Shown here piece by piece: positions 6,791 to 15,134 of a DNA stretch of 64,000 bases. Positions within the stretch are counted from its first letter, which is position 1; every line of letters starts with the position of its first letter. Origin of the DNA: Allokutzneria multivorans (GTDB lineage Bacteria; Actinomycetota; Actinomycetes; Mycobacteriales; Pseudonocardiaceae); contig NZ_BAABAL010000004.1 in assembly GCF_039537405.1 (NCBI RefSeq), positions 248,001 to 312,000 of the forward strand. The letters run 5' to 3'. The position numbers and the translations under genes are program-made. The notes under the pieces were generated by a model. It worked only from the letters and a program-made list of their open reading frames with translations. It was not told where the DNA came from and ran no database searches.

Positions 6791-9553
6791 CTACCGGCCG
6801 CCTTGCTCGTGACGGGCGTCCAGCGCCGCCGACATCAGCGTGGCCGCCTTCGCGGCCGCTGCGGCGGCACTGTGGAGCTGGGGCAGCAGGCGCCCGGGAT
6901 CAGCGGTGCAGTCGCTCCGGAGCGCAAGGTCGATGAACGCCGCCCAGTGCTGTTGCGCTCGTGCGTCGGGTATCCGGAAGTGGCGTTGCGCGCTCCGAGC
7001 GATCTGGCCCAGGTCCGCGCAGATCGGTTGCAGCGCAAGGGCTTTCTCCGTGCCCGCCGCGATTCCGCGCACGGTGGTGACGAGTCGCGCGGTGTTGCCG
7101 ATGATGCTCCGGCTGAGGTCCTCGCCGCCGCTTTGCAGCCAGGAGTACACCTGGAGCGCGTGCAACCGGGGAGTGGGCGGCCGGTCGGTGGGGCGCGCGA
7201 ACAACGCCGCCGCGCCGATGACACCGGGCTTACCGTTGCCCTGACTCGACTGCATGACTCCGGCCACCGCGATCGCGACGGCCGCCGCGCACAGCACTGC
7301 GACTGCTCGACGGCGTCCGGCCAGCCCTCGCGGGTTCCAGGGAGGCGGGGGAGCGGGAGTGCGCCTGCGCAGTCCCGCGACAGCGGCGACGGCGAGCGCG
7401 ATGAGTCCCGCGCTCACGACGAGCGGGGTGAGGACGAGCTTGAACGCCAGGCCGGTCACGGTGGAGTGCACGCCGCAGGTCGGCTCGACCGTGCGCAAAA
7501 GCGGCACGCATCCGTCGACCGAGGTCAGCACCAGCATCCCGGCAAAGCCCACGACGGCCGCTGTTTCGGCCGCGATCAACGCGACGACGAGTCGGTACGC
7601 GCCGACTCGCGCTGAGGCCACGGCGGCGAAAACGGTCCCGGCGACCAACGCCACGAAGATCCCCGCCACGTAGGCCAGCACGAACAGCGCACCCGTGCCC
7701 GGCGCCACGGGGAGCCAGGTGTGCAAATACGCCTGCCAGCCGATGATCGCCACGCAGGCCAACGCGCCGCCGAACAGGCCGGGCAGCAGAACGCGCCGCA
7801 GCGGCGGCACACCGGTGCTTCCGACGAGAACCGCGCCGGTGTCGTCGAGCGAGGACCGGAGCCATCGCGGTGTCCCGTCCGGCGGCCGGCTCGCCCACAC
7901 CAGCAACGGCACGACCCACGAAGCGCCTATCGCAGTCAGCAGCAGCATCGGCTCCGACAGCCCCTGCAACACGGGGAACAGCGTCGAGAACACCCACAAC
8001 AGCGGGCCGTACCCGGAGGCAGCCTGGCCGAGCTGACCGGTGAGGACGGCCTGAATTTCCGTTGTGCCATAAGGCCAACCCGACGCGAGCAGCACACCGT
8101 CGCCGCGCCACCACACCAGCCACGAGGCCATCGCCAGCCAAGCCGCTCCCAGCGCGGAGGCCACCACCAGGCGGCCCGCGGGGCCGCGTCGCCCGGCTGT
8201 CCACAGCTGAGCGCACTCGCCGATCCACCAGGTCACGACCACGCCCGCCGCGACGACGAGCAGGAGAGCTTCGGGGTGTGCGGGTATCCACTCGGTGACC
8301 GCCGTGCGGTGGAGGAACAGTTCGCCGAAGGCCAACCCGATGCCCAGCCACAGCCCGGCGAGCGCGCCGGAGGGAGCGGGTCGCGAGGCCTGCGCCGAGT
8401 GCTCCACCGCCCGCCACAAGGCGAATCCGACCGCTCCGACGGCGAGACCGGACGGGAGCAGCGGCAGCAGCTGCGCCAGCCAGCCGAGGACTTCGCTGTC
8501 GCGCGGGAAGAAGGGCACGACGTAGGACTGGAGCTGCGCGTCGACCAGGATCACGGCGACGCCGACGAGGAAGACCGGCAGCGCCCGCACCCCGAACAGC
8601 GCCCCGGAGTCGGCGAGCGCGGCTCGGCGCAGGTCCACCCGGGGATGGGTGCGCCACAGCTCCGCGAAGGCCGCGACCACCCGGCGAGGACGCCCGGCTG
8701 GTTCTTCCACGGCCCAGGCGCTGGACTCGGCACCCCACCGCGTCGCGGCGACGTCGGCGTGCACCTCCCGACTGCGCAGCACCTCCAGCTTCGCCAGGTG
8801 GACCAGCAGCACCATCAACGCGGCGAGCAGGACGCCGCGCACCACGAACGCGGTGTCGCTGGACCACGCCGAGCCCTGGATCAGCGACACCACCATCCAC
8901 CCGGTGTACGGCAGCAGCACCAGCCCGAGGAACACCCGCCAGAGCGCCACCGTGGCGTAGGTGAGCGTGATGTCGCCGTGCCGGATGTGCGCCAGCTCGT
9001 GCAGCAGCACGGCGCGGAAGCGCTCCGGCTCAGTGCTCGCGCACACCAGCATTCCGGCTGAGAGGCACACGATCGGTCGGCGGTTGCTGCCGAACACCAC
9101 CGCGTCGGCTCGCGCCCTGAGCGGCTCCACGACGACCTTCGGCACCTGGCGCAGACCAGCCGTCTCGCTCGCGGCCTCCACCATCCGCAGGATCTCTCCG
9201 GAGGGGTCGCTCGCCTCCAGCGGCCTGGCGCGACGGGTGCGAAGCAGCCGCGCGGGCAGCGTCAGGAAGAGCACCACGGCGCCGACGACCACCGCGACCG
9301 GCCACCCCGCGGCCGTCCACCACGGGGGCGAGGGGCTGAAGCGCCGCCGGCACTCGTCGACGGCGGCGAACTGGTCCATGAGCGCGAGCTTGATCTGGAG
9401 GATGCCCGCGTCGGGATCAGCGCCGCCCGCCAGCTCGCACAACCGGGTGCTCGCGCCGGAAAGGCCGTCGAGGACCGTCGACATCAGCGCCCCGCTCGCG
9501 GCGACGACGAGCACCATCAGCAGCGCGAAGCGGACCGTGGTGCCCACGCCCAT
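6791..9553 (-). CDS. Multi-pass membrane M48-type zinc metallopeptidase
   Basis: About 920 aa. A first membrane segment is followed by an extracytoplasmic Cys-containing loop, a second helix, and a peptidase domain with HELAHIRHGD (HExxH zinc motif, near residue 190) and a downstream SREVHADVAA segment that would supply the Glu third ligand. This is the M48 (HtpX/Ste24) arrangement. The remaining 600 residues contain many hydrophobic segments. At 920 residues it is two to three times the usual M48 length, and its substrate is unknown. ATG at 9553 is chosen; GTG at 9577 is an alternative that adds eight residues. Confidence 0.85.
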   Translation of the reverse strand: MGVGTTVRFALLMVLVVAASGALMSTVLDGLSGASTRLCELAGGADPDAGILQIKLALMDQFAAVDECRRRFSPSPPWWTAAGWPVAVVVGAVVLFLTLPARLLRTRRARPLEASDPSGEILRMVEAASETAGLRQVPKVVVEPLRARADAVVFGSNRRPIVCLSAGMLVCASTEPERFRAVLLHELAHIRHGDITLTYATVALWRVFLGLVLLPYTGWMVVSLIQGSAWSSDTAFVVRGVLLAALMVLLVHLAKLEVLRSREVHADVAATRWGAESSAWAVEEPAGRPRRVVAAFAELWRTHPRVDLRRAALADSGALFGVRALPVFLVGVAVILVDAQLQSYVVPFFPRDSEVLGWLAQLLPLLPSGLAVGAVGFALWRAVEHSAQASRPAPSGALAGLWLGIGLAFGELFLHRTAVTEWIPAHPEALLLVVAAGVVVTWWIGECAQLWTAGRRGPAGRLVVASALGAAWLAMASWLVWWRGDGVLLASGWPYGTTEIQAVLTGQLGQAASGYGPLLWVFSTLFPVLQGLSEPMLLLTAIGASWVVPLLVWASRPPDGTPRWLRSSLDDTGAVLVGSTGVPPLRRVLLPGLFGGALACVAIIGWQAYLHTWLPVAPGTGALFVLAYVAGIFVALVAGTVFAAVASARVGAYRLVVALIAAETAAVVGFAGMLVLTSVDGCVPLLRTVEPTCGVHSTVTGLAFKLVLTPLVVSAGLIALAVAAVAGLRRRTPAPPPPWNPRGLAGRRRAVAVLCAAAVAIAVAGVMQSSQGNGKPGVIGAAALFARPTDRPPTPRLHALQVYSWLQSGGEDLSRSIIGNTARLVTTVRGIAAGTEKALALQPICADLGQIARSAQRHFRIPDARAQQHWAAFIDLALRSDCTADPGRLLPQLHSAAAAAAKAATLMSAALDARHEQGGR

Positions 9554-9797
9554 GACCCGCTCGTCGGCATCGATCACCGCATCCAGTGTCCGGATGCACC
9601 TCGCAGGAGCAAGGGCGTGGCCAAGAAGTGGTGCACACGCCAGGAAGGTCGTGGGCCTGCGGAGCGGCGGGATTCACGTTTCTGCCGTGGGTGAAGTCGC
9701 TACCTCCGGGTGCGGGGGTTCTCTAGCTTTCGGGCGGTTCCACTCGATCTCCGACAACCCTGCGATGTTCGCGATCGCTCGACACCAAGGCGGTTTC

Positions 9798-11636
9798 GTG
9801 TCCCCTGCGAGAATCAGTCGGCGTTCCCTGCTGGGCACCGCCGCGGTCGGCGGAGCCCTCGCCGTCGTCCCCGGCACCGCGAGCGCGGCCGACACCGCGG
9901 TCCTGCCGCCGGTCGACCGGATTCCGCCCCGGTCACGCCTGGTGGACTACGAGATCGTCGAGCTGGCCGCGCTGCTGCGGGCGGGCAAGGTGTCCAGCGT
10001 CGAGGTCACGCAGGCCTACCTGGACCGCATCGCCCAGCTCAACGGCCCCTTCGAGGTCTACGGCGACAACGGCCTGTACAACGCCTTCGTCCGCATCGAC
10101 GCGGCCGCCGCGCTGGCCGCCGCCCGCGCTGCCGACGAACGGCTCAACGCCTTCCGCCGCAAGGGTGAGCCGGTGCCGCTGCTGTGCGGGATCCCGATGG
10201 GCATCAAGGAGACCGTCGGCGTCAAGGGCATGGCGTCGCAGAACGGCACCCGGGCCTTCGCGGGCAACCGCGCGCTGCGGGACTCCACCGTCGTCGCCCG
10301 GCTGCGCGCAGCGGGCGTGGTGCCGCTGGGCATGACGATGTGCTCGGAGTTCTCCGACACCATCGTCGGCACCTTCTCCGGCAACGCGTGGAGCCCCGCC
10401 CACATCCCCGGCGGGTCGAGCCAGGGTTCCGGCGTGGCCCCGGCCGCCCGGCTCGCCGCGGCCTGCCTCGGCGAGGAGACCGGCGGCAGCATCATCTTCC
10501 CGGCCGCGGTCAACGGCGCCACCGCGATCAAGCCCTCGCCGGGCGCCGTGTCGGCCGCAGGCGTGATGCCGCTGGTCCCCGGCTACGACGTCGTCGGGCC
10601 GATCGGCCGCTCGGCGCGGGACTCGGCACTGGTGCTGAGCGCCCTCCTGGGCCCGGACCCGGTCAACGACCCGCAGACGCTGGCGGCGCCGAACCCGTTC
10701 CCGGCCATCCCCTCCGTCCCGCGCGTGGGCAAGAAGCCGTTGCAGGGCGTGACGATCGGCATCCCGCAGACCGACTGGATGTACGTCAACTACGAGCTCA
10801 AGGCCGGTGTTTCCCCGCAATCGCTCTACGGCGCCGAGCACCGGCAGATCTTCACCAGGCTCGGCGAGCAGCTGCGAGCACTGGGCGCGCGGGTCATCGA
10901 GTTCCCCGGCCTGGACATCACCGACCCGAAGGTCAACCCCTACGTCGGCTCCTCCGACGTTCTGGCCACTGTGGACGGTTCGCCCATCTCGCCGTCCAGC
11001 GCGGTGATCCACGCCAACAGGTACGAGGTCCGCTACGCCGACGCCGTCGCCGAGTTCTGCGCGAGCGGGGTCCCGTCTGCGGAGTCCGTCGCCGCCCTCA
11101 CCGCCTGGTACGGCCGCCGTTCTCCCACCGAGACCGCGCCCACCTTCGCCAGTGCCAGCCGCCTGACCGGCGGTATCACCTCCTCCGTGCGCTACGAGGG
11201 CGAGCAGCGGCGGCGAACGCTCATCGCCAACTACACCAAGGCGCTCGCGGACTCCGGCGTGGACTTCATGCTCGTCATGAGCGTCGCCGACGTCATCGGC
11301 AGGCGCGCCGGGCCCGAGGTGAGCCTCCCGGTGATGCGCGCCTTCTACCAGGTGCCCAACGCGCTGGGCTGGCCCATGGTCAGCTTCCCGGTCGGCTTCG
11401 CGCGCGGGCTGCCGGTGTCGGCCCAGTTCTGGGGGCCGCGCTTCTCCGAACCCGCGATCGTCCAGGCGATGATCGACTACCAGGCGCACCACCCCGAGCA
11501 CCACACGGCCGCGCCGCTGGACCCCGCCGCGGTCGATCGCAAGGTCGTCCCGAAGCCCGCTCCGCTGCCGCCCAACGCGCCGACCAACGACCCCGTCCGC
11601 ACTGACGAGCTCATCCGCAAGGCGATGGGCCGATGA
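9798..11636 (+). CDS. Tat-exported amidase-signature hydrolase
   Basis: A 612-aa amidase-signature enzyme. The N-terminus VSPARISRRSLLGTAAVGG is a twin-arginine signal (RRSLLG) with cleavage near ASA-AD. The catalytic Lys lies in MGIKETVGVKGM; the cis-Ser loop is GGSSQGSG and the nucleophile lies in GEETGGSIIFPA, together the Ser-cisSer-Lys triad. A GTG at 9798 after AAGG at 9787-9790 gives the best Tat signal; ATG at 9765 is the alternative. The first Gly-rich loop has Gln where many family members have Gly. It overlaps the next gene by four bases. Confidence 0.9.
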   Translation: MSPARISRRSLLGTAAVGGALAVVPGTASAADTAVLPPVDRIPPRSRLVDYEIVELAALLRAGKVSSVEVTQAYLDRIAQLNGPFEVYGDNGLYNAFVRIDAAAALAAARAADERLNAFRRKGEPVPLLCGIPMGIKETVGVKGMASQNGTRAFAGNRALRDSTVVARLRAAGVVPLGMTMCSEFSDTIVGTFSGNAWSPAHIPGGSSQGSGVAPAARLAAACLGEETGGSIIFPAAVNGATAIKPSPGAVSAAGVMPLVPGYDVVGPIGRSARDSALVLSALLGPDPVNDPQTLAAPNPFPAIPSVPRVGKKPLQGVTIGIPQTDWMYVNYELKAGVSPQSLYGAEHRQIFTRLGEQLRALGARVIEFPGLDITDPKVNPYVGSSDVLATVDGSPISPSSAVIHANRYEVRYADAVAEFCASGVPSAESVAALTAWYGRRSPTETAPTFASASRLTGGITSSVRYEGEQRRRTLIANYTKALADSGVDFMLVMSVADVIGRRAGPEVSLPVMRAFYQVPNALGWPMVSFPVGFARGLPVSAQFWGPRFSEPAIVQAMIDYQAHHPEHHTAAPLDPAAVDRKVVPKPAPLPPNAPTNDPVRTDELIRKAMGR

Positions 11637-11806
11637 GCACGCCACGGCCGCAGGAGCCGTTCTTCACCACCGCCTTCGGCACGCCGGTCAACGTCTCCAT
11701 GGTGTCGCGCAACCCCTCCCCGAAGGACGGCGAGTCCTTCACCGTCCCCTGGCGGGCCATGCTCGGCACGATCGTCCTGCCGCACAAGCAGAAGGACCCG
11801 CGCTGA
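11633..11806 (+). CDS. 57-aa protein overlapping the amidase gene
   Basis: A small gene starting in an ATGA overlap with the amidase stop and encoding 57 residues (MSTPRPQEPFFTTAFG..., ending KQKDPR). It is rich in Pro, Phe and Val, without Cys, signal peptide or membrane helix. Strict GC3 bias (almost every third base is G or C) and the coupling make it a credible gene. It could be an accessory peptide or a partner or substrate of the amidase; nothing in the sequence decides which. It is followed at once by a large inverted repeat that probably ends the operon. Confidence 0.6.
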   Translation: MSTPRPQEPFFTTAFGTPVNVSMVSRNPSPKDGESFTVPWRAMLGTIVLPHKQKDPR

Positions 11807-11809
11807 CGA

Positions 11810-11863
11810 CTGGGGTCACCATGTCAACCGTCTCGAACGGGGCGTGCGACATGGTGACCCCAG
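11810..11863. terminator. Perfect 16-bp inverted repeat after the amidase operon
   Basis: CTGGGGTCACCATGTC at 11810-11825 pairs perfectly with 11848-11863, leaving a 22-nt loop. It begins 4 bp after the stop of the 57-aa gene, so it may act as a terminator. No T-tract follows, which is usual in actinomycetes. A mobile-element end is the other possibility, as repeats follow directly. Confidence 0.6.
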
Positions 11864-11897
11864 CCCAGCCGACCCCGTAGTTCTCCGAGCACCCCAA

Positions 11898-12107
11898 CGC
11901 CCCGAACGGCCCCTTCGGGTACTTCAACGCCCCGAACGCCCCTTTCGGGTACTTGGGCGCCCTGAACGGCCCCTTCGGGTACTTCAACGCCCTGAACGGC
12001 CCTTTCAGGTACTTGGATGTCCCGAACGCCTCTTTCGGGTACTTGGGCGCACCAAACGGGTCGTTCAGGGAGTTCAACGCACTGAACGGGTCGTTCGGGT
12101 ACTTCGG
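11898..12107. repeat. Seven tandem 30-bp hairpin repeats
   Basis: Seven degenerate 30-bp units start at 11898, 11928, 11958, 11988, 12018, 12048 and 12078. Most units contain CCCGAA or CTGAA followed after about 7 bp by TTCGGG, so many can fold into a small hairpin. Because 30 is a multiple of three the array stays open in several frames and would encode decapeptides such as NALNGPFGYF, but no start or ribosome binding site supports translation. Conservation fades toward the right end. Confidence 0.85.
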
Positions 12108-12162
12108 GCGTGGCCGGAGTGCGTGGCGCGGTGTTCGGGGCGGTGTCCGGCACATCGCCACG

Positions 12163-12297
12163 TTCGCCGGTCTTCAAGACCACCCAACCCCCGTCCCGGC
12201 GGTCTTCAACGACGGCAAACCCTGGTGGAGCGCTGGGTTTGCGGTGGTTGACGATGATCGAAACGGGGGTTTGGGGGTCTTGAAGACTGCCCAACCT
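12163..12297. repeat. Dispersed intergenic repeat, copy A (no clear terminal repeats)
   Basis: It contains GGTCTT-C-AAGACC at 12169-12181 followed by ACCCAACCCCC, an internal CAAACCC...GGGTTTG hairpin, and a second GGTCTTGAAGAC at 12276-12287 followed by CCCAACC. The same core occurs at 20801-20926, 32958-33174 and 39296-39440. This copy lacks the outer ends seen in the two complete copies. Confidence 0.8.
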
Positions 12298-12388
12298 CGG
12301 CTCCGGCCCGGCGGAAAGTGATCGACGAGGCGGTGGCGGGGCTGCTAGCGTGCCCGAGTCCGTGACACCGCTCCAGGAGGTGAGACCC

Positions 12389-12448
12389 ATGACCGCTGTA
12401 CGCACGTGGGTGCTCCCTCGCTTCGTCACGGTCCGGCGACCGAAGTAG
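12389..12448 (+). CDS. Putative 19-aa leader peptide of the GNAT/IF-1 operon
   Basis: A 20-codon reading frame (MTAVRTWVLPRFVTVRRPK, then TAG) with an excellent ribosome binding site (AGGAGG at 12375-12380, 8 nt before the ATG). It ends two bases before a hairpin that covers the ribosome binding site of the next gene. It is in the same frame as the GNAT gene, with only the TAG separating them and no other stop in between. A TAGCGT at 12346-12351 could be the -10 element. This is the layout of a ribosome-stalling leader; no conservation evidence is available here. Confidence 0.5.
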   Translation: MTAVRTWVLPRFVTVRRPK

Positions 12449-12449
12449 C

Positions 12450-12494
12450 TGTCGCCGGGAGCGCCTGGACATCAAGGCACTCCCGAAAGGCGAC
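12450..12494 (+). promoter_or_regulatory. Hairpin sequestering the GNAT ribosome binding site
   Basis: GTCGCC (12451-12456) pairs with GGCGAC (12489-12494), GGGAG (12457-12461) with CTCCC (12480-12484), and GCC (12463-12465) with GGC (12476-12478). A GAAA bulge (12485-12488) and a 10-nt loop remain. The GAAAGG at 12485-12490 is the Shine-Dalgarno of the gene starting at 12500, so it lies half in the bulge and half in the stem. A ribosome stalled on the leader would reach the left arm. Confidence 0.55.
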
Positions 12495-12499
12495 AACTC

Positions 12500-13075
12500 A
12501 TGGAATCTGCGCAGTCCGCCGGAACAGCGGCGGTGATCACGCGGGTCGCGGAGCACCAGTGGCAGGCCGTGGAGGACGACCGCGTGGTCGGCCGCGGCGA
12601 CGCATCGCCCAGGCCCGACGGACGGATCTTCGTCAGCGTCGACGCGTGGCGCGGCGAGGTCTTCGACCAGCTCGTCGACGTGATGATGGCCGATCTGCCG
12701 ATGCCGTTGTACACGCTCGTCGACGAGGCTGACCTCGACACGACGGCCAGGTGGGCGCGGGTCGGCTTCACGATCGGACGCCGTGAACGCGAATACCTCA
12801 TGTCGATCGACGTGACGGCGGCAACGTCCTCCGGAGATCACGCTGGCCTGGTTCGCGTCGTGGTGCGGCGCAAGCACGCGCGCATCCAGCTGATCGAGGC
12901 ACGCCGTGACGTGCTGGTCGACGTGCTGGCATCGTTGCACCACAAGGGAATCGAAACGGTGTCGTCCTATGTGGACGAATCTGACGCGGCAGTCGTCGCG
13001 CTGTTCGAGAGCGTCGGCGCCCGCCACACGAGCAGCAACCTGGAGCTGGTCAACGAAAGGAGCACGAACTCATGA
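12500..13075 (+). CDS. GNAT-like acetyltransferase paired with IF-1
   Basis: A 191-aa protein with two half-domains resembling a divergent GNAT fold: VGRGDASPRPDGRIFVSVDA and a C-terminal DVLASLHHKGIETVSSYVDE...AVVALFESVGARHTSSNLEL, where the final part resembles the GNAT motif-B region (ALYEKLGF-like). The acetyl-CoA loop is poorly conserved, so activity is uncertain. Its stop overlaps the start of an IF-1 paralogue (ATGA), and it lies behind the leader and hairpin described at 12389-12494. A role in translation stress or antibiotic tolerance is inferred only from this context. Confidence 0.7.
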   Translation: MESAQSAGTAAVITRVAEHQWQAVEDDRVVGRGDASPRPDGRIFVSVDAWRGEVFDQLVDVMMADLPMPLYTLVDEADLDTTARWARVGFTIGRREREYLMSIDVTAATSSGDHAGLVRVVVRRKHARIQLIEARRDVLVDVLASLHHKGIETVSSYVDESDAAVVALFESVGARHTSSNLELVNERSTNS

Positions 13076-13296
13076 CGAAGACATCGGGCGGTATCGAAGT
13101 CGAGGGCACCGTCGTGGAGTGCCTGCCCAACGCCAGCTTCAGGGTGGAGCTGGAGAACGGGCACAAGGTGCTCGCGCACATCAGCGGCAAGATCAGGAAG
13201 CACTACATCAAGATCGTGCTGCTGGACCGGGTACTGGTGGAGCTGAGCCCGTACGACCTCACGCGCGGCCGGATCATGTTCAGGTACAGGTCGTAG
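13072..13296 (+). CDS. infA: Translation initiation factor IF-1 paralogue
   Basis: A 74-aa OB-fold protein with the IF-1 landmarks: IEVEGTVVECLPNASFRVEL, NGHKVLAHISGKIRKHYI, and LDRVLVELSPYDLTRGRIMF. IF-1 binds the 30S A site during initiation. The housekeeping actinobacterial infA normally sits with rpmJ, rpsM and rpsK; this copy instead overlaps a GNAT gene by four bases, so it is probably a second, specialised copy, though I cannot see the rest of the genome. It lies behind a leader/hairpin that could control its translation. It ends 3 bp before the convergent YrdC-like gene. Confidence 0.9.
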   Translation: MTKTSGGIEVEGTVVECLPNASFRVELENGHKVLAHISGKIRKHYIKIVLLDRVLVELSPYDLTRGRIMFRYRS

Positions 13297-13299
13297 CGG

Positions 13300-13920
13300 T
13301 CACCGGTACCGGGCGCGCAGGTGGGCCAGGTAGGCCTCGGGCCCGCCGTGCGCGCCGTCCTGCGCGCCCGGCCGAGTGATCGACATCGAAGTGCCGGTCA
13401 GTCGCACGGTGGTGGTGGCTTCGCGCGCGCCGGGAGCCGGTTCGCCGAGGTCGATCACCAGCGCGGCGTCGCCGAACATCGCGCGAGCTGACGCAGTGTC
13501 GGCGGCGGGGGCTGAACCGGTGCGGTTGGCGCTGCTCACGTACAGCACGCCGGCGTTGTCCAGCAACGGAAGCAGCGGTTGCCAGCGTGCGCCGAACAGC
13601 AGCGCCGTCCCGTCCCGGGTGGCCGGTGCCAGCCAGGACGGCGCTGTGGCGCGCACCGGCACGAGCAAGGTCACCAGTTCCTCGCGCAGCAACTCGTGCG
13701 CCATGGACGTGTCGGCGTCGATCGCGGGGAGAAGCTGCCGCCACACCGCGTCGTTGGTGACCCAGACGGCGGCGGCTTGTTCGGCCGGGCGCCGCTTGGC
13801 GAGGTTGACCGCAGCGGGCGCGGTGGCCGTGACGACATGGGTCAGCGGCAGCGGATTGGGCAGTACGACGGCGTTTCCGGCGTCGAGCGCGGTCCGCGCC
13901 GCGTCCAGTGCCGGGTTCAT
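13300..13920 (-). CDS. YrdC/Sua5-like domain protein
   Basis: A 206-aa protein of the YrdC/TsaC fold. Markers are LAKRRPAEQAAAVWVTN (the KRxP substrate loop), VLYVSSANRTGSAPAADT (the SANxSG-like loop) and VRLTGTSMSITRPGA near the C-terminus. TsaC makes threonylcarbamoyl-AMP for tRNA t6A, and related domains make carbamoyl-adenylate in carbamoyltransferases. The sequence is divergent from housekeeping TsaC, and its coupling (ATGA) to an HMGL-like enzyme suggests a specialised metabolic role. Substrate not predictable. Confidence 0.75.
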   Translation of the reverse strand: MNPALDAARTALDAGNAVVLPNPLPLTHVVTATAPAAVNLAKRRPAEQAAAVWVTNDAVWRQLLPAIDADTSMAHELLREELVTLLVPVRATAPSWLAPATRDGTALLFGARWQPLLPLLDNAGVLYVSSANRTGSAPAADTASARAMFGDAALVIDLGEPAPGAREATTTVRLTGTSMSITRPGAQDGAHGGPEAYLAHLRARYR

Positions 13921-15134
13921 CGGGCCACCGCTCGCACGCCGTCGAGGAACTGGCCGAAGTCCTCGTCGCTGATCACCGCGGAGTTGCGCCGGTACACCTC
14001 GGACTTGACCCAGCGCAGCGCCGCGGCGACCTCGTCGCGGTCGAGCTCCACGCCGAGCCGTTCGGCCACGGCGCGCACGACCCGAGCACTGGCGAGGTGG
14101 GTGAGCACCACCGTCGGAGTGATGCCGAGCAGCGCCTGCGGATCATAGGGCTGGAACGTTTTCGGCCGCACGAAAGGAGTTCCGGTGGAGATCGTGCCGA
14201 CTCCGGTGCCCACGATCGGCGTGGTCACCGACAGCGGGACTCCGGTTTCCGCGGACACCGCGCGGGCGATCGGCGGCAGCCGGGTCAGGTCCGGCGCAGT
14301 GCTCCACAAGCCGTCCTCACCGACAAGGTCGGCTGTTCGGTGCGCCAACAGGAACAGCAGCTGCTCGGTGGCGACCATGCCGCTGCGCTCGGCCACGCCC
14401 AGCCACGAACACGCGGCCACGCGAATCCCGGAGCGCACGGCGGCGAGCGTGTTGGCCAAGCCGAGCCCGAGATCGTTGTGCAGGTGCGATGCGAGCACCA
14501 CGTCATCGCTCACCGCGCCGCGCAGCGTCGCGAACAGCCGCTCAGCCTGTTCCGGGAGCAGATCGCCCACGGTGTCCGCGACGACCATGACGCCCGCGCC
14601 CTCGGCGGTCAGCGTCTCGGAAACCTCGGCGAGCAGCGCCACCTCGGCGCGCGGCGCGTCGGCGAAGCAGATGTCCGGGACGACCTCCGGAGCACAATCG
14701 CGTGCCGCTCTCACCAACTGCGTGACGCGGCTCAACGCCTCGCGCGCGGGGACGTGCGTCATCGCGTCGGCCATCGCGTCCGAGCCGGGCACGACGATCA
14801 TCACCCGCGCGTGCGGCGCACCACGCACCGCCGAGCACGCCAGCCGCACGTCGTCCAGGGTGCCTCGGCACACCGCCGCCGGGCTCACCGCGCCGCCGGC
14901 TTCGTGCGCCACCCGCCGCGTCGCGTCGAACTCCTCCGCGCACACCGACGGGAACCCCGCCGCGAACACCACGTGCCGCGCGCCGTCGTCACCGAAGATC
15001 CGCCCCTGCTCGCGGGCCAACCACACCCGGAAATCGGCGCTCATCACGGTCTTGCCCTGAGCCCCGTCGCGGGGCGACTCCTCCCACAGCACCATTTGCC
15101 CGGCCAGCGCCGCCTCACGCACCACATCGCTCAC
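13917..15134 (-). CDS. HMGL-like / isopropylmalate-homocitrate synthase-type enzyme
   Basis: A 405-aa TIM-barrel protein of the HMG-CoA lyase-like superfamily. ESPRDGAQGK near residue 20 is the RDGxQ catalytic loop, SHLHNDLGLGLANTLAAV is the HxHND metal and substrate motif, and WLGVAERSGMVATEQLLFLL matches the GxGERxGNxxLE signature. It lacks the C-terminal regulatory domain of LeuA. Such enzymes condense an acyl-CoA with a 2-oxo acid or cleave the reverse product. It overlaps the YrdC-like gene by four bases and is divergent from a CoaD-like gene, so all three may serve one small pathway. Confidence 0.85.
   Translation of the reverse strand: MSDVVREAALAGQMVLWEESPRDGAQGKTVMSADFRVWLAREQGRIFGDDGARHVVFAAGFPSVCAEEFDATRRVAHEAGGAVSPAAVCRGTLDDVRLACSAVRGAPHARVMIVVPGSDAMADAMTHVPAREALSRVTQLVRAARDCAPEVVPDICFADAPRAEVALLAEVSETLTAEGAGVMVVADTVGDLLPEQAERLFATLRGAVSDDVVLASHLHNDLGLGLANTLAAVRSGIRVAACSWLGVAERSGMVATEQLLFLLAHRTADLVGEDGLWSTAPDLTRLPPIARAVSAETGVPLSVTTPIVGTGVGTISTGTPFVRPKTFQPYDPQALLGITPTVVLTHLASARVVRAVAERLGVELDRDEVAAALRWVKSEVYRRNSAVISDEDFGQFLDGVRAVAR

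Noticed and set aside
11898..12107. CRISPR array
   Set aside because: Units are contiguous with no unique spacers, and no cas gene is present in the window.
11824..12429. Minus-strand frame of 201 codons through the repeat array
   Set aside because: The peptide is only the translation of the 30-bp repeats and of repeat copy A, with no ribosome binding site or family match.
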